A DNA stretch of 64,000 bases, from positions 1 to 64,000 of the forward strand of contig NZ_JAFEUP010000003.1 in assembly GCF_016901015.1 (NCBI RefSeq). Reading direction: 5' to 3'. Made by a program: the position numbers and the translations under genes. Under the pieces are notes generated by a model. That model searched no databases. It worked only from the letters and a program-made list of their open reading frames with translations, and had not been told where the DNA came from. Positions 18,346 through 25,917 of this stretch are shown in pieces (positions within the stretch are counted from its first letter, which is position 1; each line of letters starts with the position of its first letter). This DNA comes from Zestomonas insulae (GTDB taxonomy: Bacteria; Pseudomonadota; Gammaproteobacteria; Pseudomonadales; Pseudomonadaceae).

Positions 18346-19191
18346 TTATTGGAACACTACTGTCTTGTAGCCATTGAGCAGAATGCGGTGTTCGGCGTGC
18401 CATTTTACCGCGCGAGCCAATACCACGTTCTCGGTGTCGCGACCGATCGCGGTCAGTGTGGCTGGGTCCATGGCGTGATCAACGCGCTCGACGCCCTGCT
18501 CAATGATCGGCCCTTCGTCCAAGTCCGCGGTGACGTAGTGAGCCGTGGCACCGATCAGTTTTACGCCTCGATCGAAGGCCTGCTGGTAGGGGCGAGCACC
18601 CTTAAAGCTGGGTAGGAACGAGTGATGGATGTTGATCACTTGGCCCGACAGGCGTTGGCATAGACCGTTCGAAAGCACCTGCATGTAGCGTGCTAATACC
18701 AACAGTTCGGCGCCTTCAGCCTGGAAGATGTCCAGAAGTTTTTGCTCGGCCTCCGGTTTGTTGGCCGAGGTCACCGGTATGTAGTGAAAGGGGAGGTCGT
18801 AGCTGGCGGCTAGCTGATAAAAGTCCCGGTGATTGGACACGATGGCGCGGATGTCGATTGGCAGTAGCCCGGAGCGATGACGGAACAATAGATCGTTCAG
18901 GCAATGTCCGATTTGAGAGACCATGATCACCGTAGGCATAGGCCGATCAGCGATGGAGAATTTTGCTTGCATCGCGAAGTCATTTGAGACGCTGGCGAAA
19001 CGCTCTTCAACATCGCGGGGCCGCGTGTCAGATGGACATTCGAACTTCACTCGCATGAAGAACAGGCCAGTCGAAGCGTCGTTCAGTTGAGACGCTTCGA
19101 CAATGTTGGCCTCTTCAGCGAACAGGAAGCCGCTGACGGCATGCACAATGCCAGGCCGATCAGGGCAGGAAAGGGTAAGAATCAGTTTCAC
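18346..19191 (-). CDS. purU: PurU: formyltetrahydrofolate deformylase
   Basis: A 281-residue protein with an N-terminal ACT domain (LTLSCPDRPGIVHAVSGFL) and a formyltransferase-fold catalytic domain with NIHHSFLPSFKGARPYQQA and DLDEGPII, which contain the histidine and aspartate used in catalysis. It hydrolyses 10-formyl-THF to formate and THF. The start codon is GTG, with AAGGAA 8 nt upstream. With the adjacent demethylase and FolD it makes a complete methyl-THF oxidation route to formate that regenerates free THF, apart from the methyl- to methylene-THF step (MetF), which is not in this window. Confidence 0.93.
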   Translation of the reverse strand: MKLILTLSCPDRPGIVHAVSGFLFAEEANIVEASQLNDASTGLFFMRVKFECPSDTRPRDVEERFASVSNDFAMQAKFSIADRPMPTVIMVSQIGHCLNDLLFRHRSGLLPIDIRAIVSNHRDFYQLAASYDLPFHYIPVTSANKPEAEQKLLDIFQAEGAELLVLARYMQVLSNGLCQRLSGQVINIHHSFLPSFKGARPYQQAFDRGVKLIGATAHYVTADLDEGPIIEQGVERVDHAMDPATLTAIGRDTENVVLARAVKWHAEHRILLNGYKTVVFQ

Positions 19192-19211
19192 TGTTTGATT
19201 CCTTCGTTGCG

Positions 19212-19532
19212 TCAGTGAGAGGGAGCCGGCTCGGAAACCGCGTAGTCCACCTGGTAACGATGAGTGCGCAGATCTCCTAGTTCGTCGCGAACCCTTAAAT
19301 GCTCCCGATCGGTGGCATAAGCGGCCAAGGCCTGGGCGTCGCAGAACTCGGAAACCATCACTACGTCACAGGCGTAGTCGGCACCGCTCTGATCACTCCC
19401 CACCTCTAGAGACAGCAACCCAGGAATTCGACCGATGAGGTCTTCGAAGGCAGATTTGACTCGCAGGCGAGCAGCTTGCTTTTCCTCAGGCGTATCGCCC
19501 CGGAGTTTCCACATCACGATATGTCTGATCAC
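19212..19532 (-). CDS. Dabb (stress-responsive A/B barrel) domain protein
   Basis: A 106-residue protein if translation starts at GTG 19532, which lies just past the dioxygenase stop with a TGAGG site. The frame extends to 19616 but that part overlaps the dioxygenase gene. RHIVMWKL at the N-terminus, L.SLEVG and an aspartate-rich middle are typical of Dabb ferredoxin-like dimers. The family includes olivetolic acid cyclase, and related folds include muconolactone isomerase. It lies within the intradiol dioxygenase operon. It may isomerise or bind a ring-cleavage product; function unproven. Confidence 0.75.
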   Translation of the reverse strand: MIRHIVMWKLRGDTPEEKQAARLRVKSAFEDLIGRIPGLLSLEVGSDQSGADYACDVVMVSEFCDAQALAAYATDREHLRVRDELGDLRTHRYQVDYAVSEPAPSH

Positions 19533-19539
19533 GCTAGCC

Positions 19540-20403
19540 TCATTGGGTACGGTGGAGTACGAAGTCGTAGTCGAGCGAATAGAAGGGAGTGCTGCACTCG
19601 GTGCCGTCTGGGGCAATGCCGGGCGGGTGTTGGATCCAGTTGGCTACTAGTGTTTGACGCACCCCGAACACGGCATCTGAATCCAGGTATTGGTCGTCAC
19701 TGCGGAATACTTGGGTGATGAGTCGTTCGAAGCCTGGAGCCTCGATCAGAAAGTGCAGGTGCGCCGGCCGCCAAGGATGTCGACCCGTAGCCTCGAGCAT
19801 CTTGCCTACTGGGCCGTCGTGAGGAATCGGGTACGCGGTCGCTAGCACTGAACGGAAATGAAAATGCCCATTAGTCAGTGTCTGCAGGCGTGCGCGGGCC
19901 TGTGGCCCAGGAATGTCCGTGTACTGCACGTCATAGAACCCGTCCTCATCCGATTGCCAAATGTCCATGGTCGCGCCCGCAACTGGGTGTCCGTCTATGT
20001 CGCGAACCTGGCCTTTGACCCAGCATGGAAATCCCTTGGCTCCCTGGCTGATGTCGGCGCCGTTGTCATATAGCGGTGCATCTTCGATGTAGAAGGGACC
20101 TAGGACAGTGGTTTCGGTGCACGCTCGGGGTTTGCGATTGTTGAGCGCTGTTACCAGCATCGAAAGTCCCAGCGTGTCGGACAGCAGGATGAACTCTTGG
20201 CGCTTGTCGTCGGTGATGTGGCCGGCTTCAGTTAGGAACTGTATGGCTGAAAACCATTCCTCCTCGGTAAGCCTTACATCACGAGCGAAGGCATGAAGGT
20301 GCTGGACGAGGCTGGTCACCACCAGTCGCAGACGCTCATTTGTGCATGAGGAAAATGACTCGACAACGGCCTGTGTGATGGTTTCTTCGTCTATGTGGCG
20401 CAT
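19540..20403 (-). CDS. Intradiol ring-cleavage dioxygenase, hydroxyquinol 1,2-dioxygenase type
   Basis: A 287-residue protein with an N-terminal helical domain typical of catechol/hydroxyquinol dioxygenases and a beta-sandwich catalytic domain. Likely Fe(III) ligands are Tyr157 (GFYDVQY), Tyr191 (ATAYPIP), His215 and His217 (PAHLHF), matching the Tyr-Tyr-His-His set. RHPWRPAHLHFLIEAPG and the overall pattern fit hydroxyquinol or chlorocatechol enzymes better than protocatechuate 3,4-dioxygenase. Hydroxyquinol cleavage would give maleylacetate, for which the reductase is at 41505. It heads the operon dioxygenase - Dabb - purU - demethylase - folD. Confidence 0.88.
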   Translation of the reverse strand: MRHIDEETITQAVVESFSSCTNERLRLVVTSLVQHLHAFARDVRLTEEEWFSAIQFLTEAGHITDDKRQEFILLSDTLGLSMLVTALNNRKPRACTETTVLGPFYIEDAPLYDNGADISQGAKGFPCWVKGQVRDIDGHPVAGATMDIWQSDEDGFYDVQYTDIPGPQARARLQTLTNGHFHFRSVLATAYPIPHDGPVGKMLEATGRHPWRPAHLHFLIEAPGFERLITQVFRSDDQYLDSDAVFGVRQTLVANWIQHPPGIAPDGTECSTPFYSLDYDFVLHRTQ

Positions 20404-20422
20404 GATCGAGCCTCTAGGAAAT

Positions 20423-20434
20423 ATGTACGTACAA
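20423..20434. promoter_or_regulatory. GntR-type operator and promoter of the dioxygenase-demethylase operon
   Basis: ATGTACGTACAA (11/12). On the minus strand TTGCTT and TATTGT are spaced 16 bp, and the TATTGT -10 overlaps the operator. The divergent LysR gene starts at 20507, so LysR could also act in this spacer. Confidence 0.6.
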
Positions 20435-20506
20435 TATCTCCTCGAAAACTCTAAGCAAGGCTATAGTCGCTAAATCACTTTTCCGCCTAGTGGAAGAATC
20501 GGCGCT

Positions 20507-21430
20507 ATGGATCGATTGAGACAGATTGAGTTGTTTACGCTGATCGCGGAGTTAGGAAGCGTTTCCCAGGCTGCCGCGCGGCTTGGCATGTCGAACGCGG
20601 CTGCTACTCGTCATCTAACCGCGCTAGAAGAAAGCCTTGGCGCCCGTCTGATTGAGCGGACCACCAGAAGGCTGTGGGTTACTGAGGCTGGGGCAAATTT
20701 TCTGAGTGGAGCCCAGACAATGCTTCAGGCATATCACGAAGCCGAAGCCGCGGTGAATGAGGTTTCCGCCACGCCTAGCGGGCTGCTCAGGGTTACTGCT
20801 TCGTTGTCTTTCGCCGTGCAGCATCTCGCCCCAATGATGCCGTTGTTTCGGCAGCGCTACCCAAAGCTACGGGTGGAGGTTGTGGTTGCCAATCGCTACC
20901 CCGATTTCATTGAGGCTGGAATCGATGTGGCAATCCGTACCCGGGAGCACGAACCTTCCTCCGGAATTGCCATGCGTCCTTTAGCGGAAACGAGGCGGAT
21001 CTTTTGTGCTTCACCTGGATACCTGGCGTCGCGTGGGAGGCCTGAGACTCCCGAAGATCTCTGGCAGCACGATATGATGGTTTACACCTTGGCCAACAAT
21101 CCTTATGAACTACATCTGGAGCGGGGCGAAGAAAGCCGATCTGTCCGGCTGAACAGCATCTTCGACAGCGACGATGGGCAAGTGCTGCGCACGGCAGCGC
21201 TCGCCGGGCTCGGGATCCTGATTCTGCCGATGTATATCGTGTTCGATGATGTGGTCGCAGGTCGTTTAGTCCCGGTCCTTGATGACTGGGAGCTGCCTTC
21301 GCTGACCATCAACATCGCCTATCAGAGTCGCCTCCACCTGCCGATGAAGGTTCGGGTCTTCATCGACTTCTTGGTCGAGCGTTTCGAGCAGCTCGACTTC
21401 AAGCGCAAGTGGTTGTCGGGCCGCAACTAA
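20507..21430 (+). CDS. LysR-family transcriptional regulator
   Basis: A 307-residue regulator with the N-terminal LysR helix-turn-helix (MDRLRQIELFTLIAELGSVS..AARLGMSNAAATRHLTALEESLG) and a C-terminal periplasmic-binding-protein-like effector domain. It is divergent from the dioxygenase-demethylase operon, with 103 bp between the starts, the usual position for a LysR activator of the adjacent operon. It belongs to the PecT/CrgA-like group by the EESLGARLIERTTRRL..TEAG pattern. Effector unknown. Confidence 0.88.
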   Translation: MDRLRQIELFTLIAELGSVSQAAARLGMSNAAATRHLTALEESLGARLIERTTRRLWVTEAGANFLSGAQTMLQAYHEAEAAVNEVSATPSGLLRVTASLSFAVQHLAPMMPLFRQRYPKLRVEVVVANRYPDFIEAGIDVAIRTREHEPSSGIAMRPLAETRRIFCASPGYLASRGRPETPEDLWQHDMMVYTLANNPYELHLERGEESRSVRLNSIFDSDDGQVLRTAALAGLGILILPMYIVFDDVVAGRLVPVLDDWELPSLTINIAYQSRLHLPMKVRVFIDFLVERFEQLDFKRKWLSGRN

Positions 21431-21485
21431 CGTGGTTGCAACGCACTTGCCCTTTCGCTGAGGCGCACAGTCCCGGAGGTAGGCC

Positions 21486-22109
21486 TTATTGGGGCCTAAA
21501 GCCTCTCAGCAAGAGGCCAAAAATGGTCGGAAGGTTCTGGGCAAACGTTTCGTAGTTCTCTATGCCTGAAAACAACCGGCACTGCGCCGCGATAAAAACA
21601 TCGACGAGCATGAGGCTGAGCAGGCGCGGGTCACTGTCGGGATCTACATCGCCCTTGGCTTGGGCCGCCTGGATCCATGCGGCCAGGCCGCCGATCCACA
21701 GATCGATGAACTCTATCATCTCTTCTCGTCCTCGGGCTGGAACCCAGGAAAGCTCTTTGAGAAATGGAGACGCCAACTGGGGGTACTCAAGGTTGTAGTC
21801 CACTATGGCGTTGAAGTGGATCAAGAGCCGCTCGATAAGCGGGACCTCAAGGGCGCGAGCAAAGTCGGCCTCTACGACCGGCTGCAATACGCTTCTGAAC
21901 ACCAGGACCAATAGGTCACCCTTGTTCGACGCGTAGAGGAACAGCGTGCCTTTGGCTACACGCGCCTCATGAGCAATTTCACTGAGTGTGGCCTCTTCAT
22001 AGCCCTTACAGAGAAAGGCTTCGCGTGCGGCAGCGGTAATGCGTTCAAGCTTGTCTTGCTTGTTCTGCTCTCTCTTTCCGAGAGTGGACTTCAAAACACA
22101 ATTCGGCAC
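21486..22109 (-). CDS. TetR-family transcriptional regulator
   Basis: A 207-residue repressor with an N-terminal helix-turn-helix (AAREAFLCKGYEEATLSEIAHEARVAKGTLFLYASNKGDLL) and a helical ligand domain. It is divergent from the CmcJ-type oxygenase at 22261. A 16-bp palindrome that suits a TetR dimer lies between the -35 and -10 boxes of that promoter (22188-22203). It probably controls the oxygenase - flavocytochrome operon and itself. It converges with the LysR gene. Confidence 0.88.
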   Translation of the reverse strand: MPNCVLKSTLGKREQNKQDKLERITAAAREAFLCKGYEEATLSEIAHEARVAKGTLFLYASNKGDLLVLVFRSVLQPVVEADFARALEVPLIERLLIHFNAIVDYNLEYPQLASPFLKELSWVPARGREEMIEFIDLWIGGLAAWIQAAQAKGDVDPDSDPRLLSLMLVDVFIAAQCRLFSGIENYETFAQNLPTIFGLLLRGFRPQ

Positions 22110-22160
22110 ATGCAGCTCCTCGCCCAGTGGTCAGATCTTAGCTGGCCATTGTATCTAAAT

Positions 22161-22172
22161 TTGTTCGTACAA
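22161..22172. promoter_or_regulatory. GntR-type operator in the TetR/CmcJ divergent spacer
   Basis: TTGTTCGTACAA (11/12), 7 bp upstream of the -35 box of the plus-strand promoter and inside the TetR leader. It would link this operon to the GntR regulon in addition to TetR control. Confidence 0.55.
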
Positions 22173-22178
22173 TTCGTA

Positions 22179-22208
22179 TTGACAAAAAATGACCACGGTC
22201 ATTAAATA
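22179..22208 (+). promoter_or_regulatory. Promoter of the CmcJ/flavocytochrome operon with a TetR-type operator
   Basis: TTGACA (22179-22184) and TAAATA (22203-22208) are 18 bp apart. The spacer holds AATGACCACGGTCATT (22188-22203), with perfect 7-bp arms around a 2-bp centre. A dimeric TetR repressor on this palindrome would block RNA polymerase directly. Confidence 0.65.
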
Positions 22209-22260
22209 AAACAGACGCATATTCCTCCACGGCCCGACAACACAAAAAAAGGAGCCTGTC

Positions 22261-23070
22261 ATGAATGCGACTGCCCATCCCTCCGTACGTGTAAAAATGC
22301 GCTATGCGGCCGCTGACAAGCCCGCTGGTATCTTCTACGCGCTGTCCCATGGTGAGTCGACTTGTAGCTTTGAAGAGCACGAGACCGAGGTCGTCAATGC
22401 GCGAGGCCTTCTAGATTCGTTCTCCCTGGAGACCAATGGTGCAATTCTCCACAAGCACCAGTCTGACGTGCGTGACTTCACCGACGAAAAAGAAATCAAC
22501 GAAGTCTACGTTCCTGAAGTCAAAAAGCTCGTTCAAACCCTGACAGGTGCGACGCGCGTCATCGTGTTCCATAAGGTTGGGCGTTTCGAGCAAGGAGAGA
22601 AGGAAGGCAAGCGTCAGCCCGCGGCCAATGCTCATATCGACTACACCGAGGAGAGCTTCCGTATTTGGGCGAAGCAGGAGCTGGGGGATGGTCCGGACGC
22701 CGAGAAGCTTCTTGGTAAGCGCTGGGCAGCCATCAATGTCTGGAGGGGCATCAAGGCGGTAGAGCGCATGCCTCTTGCCTTTGTCGATGGGCGCACCATT
22801 GATCCGGAAAAGCTTCGGCATGTGCCAATTCACGATCGTCCAGGTGTGCCGACTCCACTCGTTGGGATGAACCTGCTCCATGATCCGGCCCAGCGCTGGT
22901 ATTACGTCCCGGATATGCAGCCGGACGAGGTATTGGTCTTCACCTTGTTCGACAGTGACGCAAACCGCACGCAGCGAGTAGCACACTCCGCCATCAATGA
23001 TCCCACCTCGCGACCGGACGCTGCGCCGCGCTCCAGTTTCGAGGTCCGTACCATCGCTTTCTTCGATTGA
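22261..23070 (+). CDS. CmcJ/NvfI-type non-haem iron oxygenase, paralogue 2
   Basis: A 269-residue protein behind an AAGGAG site. Likely facial triad: His125-x-Asp127 (AHIDYTEES) and His242 (RVAHSAINDP); the C-terminal PRSSFEVRTIAFFD carries the candidate 2-oxoglutarate arginine Arg263. It is more divergent from paralogues 1 and 3 than they are from each other, and lacks their MNAMHTAFDD box in exact form. It is first in an operon with a Tat-signal protein, a VAO-type flavoprotein and a cytochrome c. Substrate unknown. Confidence 0.75.
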   Translation: MNATAHPSVRVKMRYAAADKPAGIFYALSHGESTCSFEEHETEVVNARGLLDSFSLETNGAILHKHQSDVRDFTDEKEINEVYVPEVKKLVQTLTGATRVIVFHKVGRFEQGEKEGKRQPAANAHIDYTEESFRIWAKQELGDGPDAEKLLGKRWAAINVWRGIKAVERMPLAFVDGRTIDPEKLRHVPIHDRPGVPTPLVGMNLLHDPAQRWYYVPDMQPDEVLVFTLFDSDANRTQRVAHSAINDPTSRPDAAPRSSFEVRTIAFFD

Positions 23071-23078
23071 GGTGATGG

Positions 23079-23777
23079 ATGGAGCGTTCAACGATCTCTC
23101 GCTCTGTTAGAGCGATATTCGGCCACGATGCCGCGGCGACTCCGTTGCCGTCTTGGCAGATGAGTCGTCGTACTGTCCTCAAGGGGGCGGTTGCCGCCCC
23201 TGCACTTGGATTGGGTTTTTCCGTCCTTTCCACTCCGGCGAGTGCCAGTGGTTCCGTTCATGCGATGGTGTACGACAGCCGTTTTGCGGCAAGTGGAGCC
23301 ATTGCTGATGAGTTAATGCGAATGGGCATCCAACAGGCTCCTATTGAGGGCGATGTAACTGGTGTCTGGTTCAGCACATTAGATCCACTTTGGGCAAAGC
23401 GTCCTGCAACTATTGCCGGTCTTACGAGCCCGGCGGCTCTGCTGTGCCTCGAGCAACTGGCCTGGAATCGTCATCACCGAGTTGTGATGCGGATCGACCA
23501 TGTGCGTACGCCTGGCGGTGGCATTGAGCATCGGATCGATGCACCAGCCGAATTGATTCCAGCTATGACGGCGGCACTGCGCGAGGCGCCCGACTGGAGC
23601 CGTGCAGTGGCCCGGCTTGCGGGTGAGTTGCCAGGTCCGCTGTTCTATTCGGCTCGCATGGATCAGGCCCGGGTTGTGGTCTCTAAGAATGCCGTACCCA
23701 TGGGCGGGCAAACTCACCAAGTGACCTGGGTAATAGCTGCCGACCAGACAGTGCACTCCTCGTTTCGCACAGCCTGA
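23079..23777 (+). CDS. Tat-exported protein of unknown function in the flavocytochrome operon
   Basis: A 232-residue protein. The twin-arginine signal SRRTVLKGAVAAPALGLGF is at about residues 29-47 and is followed by an STPASAS cleavage region. The start at 23079 lies 8 bp past the oxygenase stop with GAGG at the right distance; ATG 23160 directly before the twin arginine has no visible site. The mature domain (about 175 residues) has no motif I recognise. The next gene, a VAO-type flavoprotein, lacks its own signal, so this protein could be a Tat carrier or assembly partner for it. That is speculation. Confidence 0.7.
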   Translation: MERSTISRSVRAIFGHDAAATPLPSWQMSRRTVLKGAVAAPALGLGFSVLSTPASASGSVHAMVYDSRFAASGAIADELMRMGIQQAPIEGDVTGVWFSTLDPLWAKRPATIAGLTSPAALLCLEQLAWNRHHRVVMRIDHVRTPGGGIEHRIDAPAELIPAMTAALREAPDWSRAVARLAGELPGPLFYSARMDQARVVVSKNAVPMGGQTHQVTWVIAADQTVHSSFRTA

Positions 23778-23806
23778 ACGATTTCCAATAATAATCAGAG
23801 GTGATC

Positions 23807-25456
23807 ATGAGTTTGCCATCGGGCATAACCCCTGCAGACTTCGACTCTGCCGTGAACGAGTTCAAGCGGATTGTCGGGGACCAATGGGTCTACACAAGCG
23901 AAGAAGATCTCAGACTGTATCGCGACGCTTACTCCCCTTACTTGGGGGAGGCTGAGGAGCGCATCGCGTCAGCCGCTGTAGCACCTGATGGCGTCGAGCA
24001 GGTGCAGGCGATTGTGCGTGCAGCCAATCGTTTCAAGATCCCGCTTTACCCCATTTCCACCGGTAAGAACTTGGGTTATGGCGGCTCTGCGCCTGCCTAT
24101 TCCGGGTCGGTGGTGCTCGATCTGAAGCGTATGAACCGTGTACTAGAGGTCAACGAGAAGCAGGCTTTCTGCCTCGTTGAGCCAGGTGTCAGCTATTTCG
24201 ATCTGTATCGCCATTTGGAAGAGCACAAGATCAAGCTCTGGATGGACATTCCCGACCCAGGCTGGGGAAGTCTTGTGGGCAATGCGTTGGATCGTGGCGG
24301 TGGCTATACCGCGGCGCGATTCCGCAACCATTTTGAGGCCCATTGCGGCATGGAGGTGGTGCTGCCAAACGGTGAGCTCATGCGCACCGGTATGGGCGCT
24401 TTGCCTGGTTCCGAGACCTGGCAGCAGTACAAAAGCGGGTTTGGACCGGTAGTAGACGGGATCTTCTCGCAATCCAACTTCGGCATCGTTACCAAGATGG
24501 GTTTCTGGATGATGCCGGAACCCGAGGCCTACTTGAAGTGCACGGTAACGGTCCCAGGCTTCCGAGATATCGTTCCGTTCGTAGACACCATCAATCACCT
24601 GGAAAATTCTCGGGTATTTGATGGTCTTCCAGATTTCATGAGCCCGCTGCTAGGGGTGCCTTCCATCTCCGAGGCGGAGAAGATCTGGGAGGAGGGGCCG
24701 CCGATGCCGCCACCGAAGCTGATGGAGCTACTGCAGAGTGGTGCGACTCCAGACCAGCTAGAGCAATACGGGCGTCAGAATGGACTGCATTACTGGGGCT
24801 GCCATCTCACGTTCTACGGCCCAGAAGAGGTAGTGCGGGCCCAGTGGAAATACGCTCAGCAGCAGTTCCTCAAGGCCATCCCGGATGCACAGTGCAAGGA
24901 GCATTCGTTTCACAAGCTGCCGCTCTCCGAGGAAGAGAAATCTAAAGTGCATATGACCCAGTTCGGGATACCGAGTCTGAGGTTGTTCTCCATCGGCGCG
25001 CGGACCTCCTGGAATCCCACGCCGAGCCATGGGCACATGTGGTTCTCGCCAGTAATCCCACGTACGGGCGAAGCCGTGCTGCGTGCCAACGAGGTCTTCG
25101 CCAAGGCCTCTCGCGAGCTCGGCGTACAGATGCTGACGCCGATCACTCTGCCGGCAGCCGTATGGGAGCGGGCCTTCGTCTTCATCGTGGGTTTCCCTGT
25201 GACCGAGAACAAGGAGGTCAATAAGAAGAACCGTGCAGCGTTCCGCGAAATGATCAAGATCGCGGCCAAGGAAGGCTGGGGGGAATACCGCACTGCACCG
25301 GCCTACCAGGACGATGTCATGGCCACCTACTCATTCGGTGATCATGCCCTGCTGCGCTTCCACGAGACGGTCAAAGATGCGATCGATCCTAACGGAATCA
25401 TTTCACCCGGTCGCTATGGCATATGGCCGAAACATCTACGGGGGAAGCGTAAATGA
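23807..25456 (+). CDS. VAO-type flavoprotein (4-alkylphenol/eugenol hydroxylase-like large subunit)
   Basis: A 549-residue flavoprotein. ATG 23807 is preferred over GTG 23801 because AGAGG lies 6 nt upstream of it. It has the FAD-binding domain motif PISTGKNLGYGGSAPAYSG (about residues 82-100) and a C-terminal cap domain. His410 in SHGHMWFSPV aligns with the covalent-FAD histidine region of vanillyl-alcohol oxidase (HLFFSP). The cytochrome c gene overlaps the stop, as in 4-cresol dehydrogenase and eugenol hydroxylase, which hydroxylate the benzylic carbon of 4-alkylphenols with water and pass electrons to the cytochrome. A 4-alkyl(methoxy)phenol is the likely substrate class. Confidence 0.87.
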   Translation: MSLPSGITPADFDSAVNEFKRIVGDQWVYTSEEDLRLYRDAYSPYLGEAEERIASAAVAPDGVEQVQAIVRAANRFKIPLYPISTGKNLGYGGSAPAYSGSVVLDLKRMNRVLEVNEKQAFCLVEPGVSYFDLYRHLEEHKIKLWMDIPDPGWGSLVGNALDRGGGYTAARFRNHFEAHCGMEVVLPNGELMRTGMGALPGSETWQQYKSGFGPVVDGIFSQSNFGIVTKMGFWMMPEPEAYLKCTVTVPGFRDIVPFVDTINHLENSRVFDGLPDFMSPLLGVPSISEAEKIWEEGPPMPPPKLMELLQSGATPDQLEQYGRQNGLHYWGCHLTFYGPEEVVRAQWKYAQQQFLKAIPDAQCKEHSFHKLPLSEEEKSKVHMTQFGIPSLRLFSIGARTSWNPTPSHGHMWFSPVIPRTGEAVLRANEVFAKASRELGVQMLTPITLPAAVWERAFVFIVGFPVTENKEVNKKNRAAFREMIKIAAKEGWGEYRTAPAYQDDVMATYSFGDHALLRFHETVKDAIDPNGIISPGRYGIWPKHLRGKRK

Positions 25457-25797
25457 AGCGTTGGCTCGGCATTCTTCTAGTCACCGCCTGGGGCACTGTG
25501 ATCGCTGCACAGCCTGAGGGAAAAGTCTCTGCCGCGCGCGGCAAGGAAGTCTTTCAGCAGTGGTGCGCGGCCTGCCACGCGCCAGGTATCCGTCACCCCG
25601 GCACGCTCGCCTTGGAGGCCAAGTACAAGGGGGCGGTGCCGGCTGCATTGGAGGAGCGTAAGGATCTGGCGCCGCAGTTCATTACCTATTTCGTACGCAA
25701 TGGCGTTTCGATCATGCCCTTCTTCCGCAAGACGGAGGTCAGTGACCAGGACCTTGAGGCGCTGACTCGCTACCTCACCGAGGGCAAAACACCCTGA
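25453..25797 (+). CDS. Cytochrome c subunit of the flavocytochrome
   Basis: A 114-residue class I cytochrome c with a Sec signal peptide (about residues 1-18), haem motif CAACH and a distal methionine in VSIMPFF. ATG 25453 overlaps the flavoprotein stop. It matches the small subunit of 4-cresol dehydrogenase and eugenol hydroxylase, accepting electrons from the flavin in the periplasm. The C-terminal helix VSDQDLEALTRYLTEG is typical. Confidence 0.9.
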   Translation: MKRWLGILLVTAWGTVIAAQPEGKVSAARGKEVFQQWCAACHAPGIRHPGTLALEAKYKGAVPAALEERKDLAPQFITYFVRNGVSIMPFFRKTEVSDQDLEALTRYLTEGKTP

Positions 25798-25917
25798 CAC
25801 CGGAGCAGCCCGAGTAATCGGGCCAGCGATGCCTTGAGCGAAAGCCTGCCTATTGATCATTTACTCGTGGTGCTAGCTACAAAGCAAAACAAACGCTGCG
25901 CTGACAAGGAGTAACGA

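Noticed and set aside
22411..23091. 226-residue minus-strand frame opposite CmcJ paralogue 2
   Set aside because: It is antisense to a well-supported gene, with shadow-type composition and no motif.
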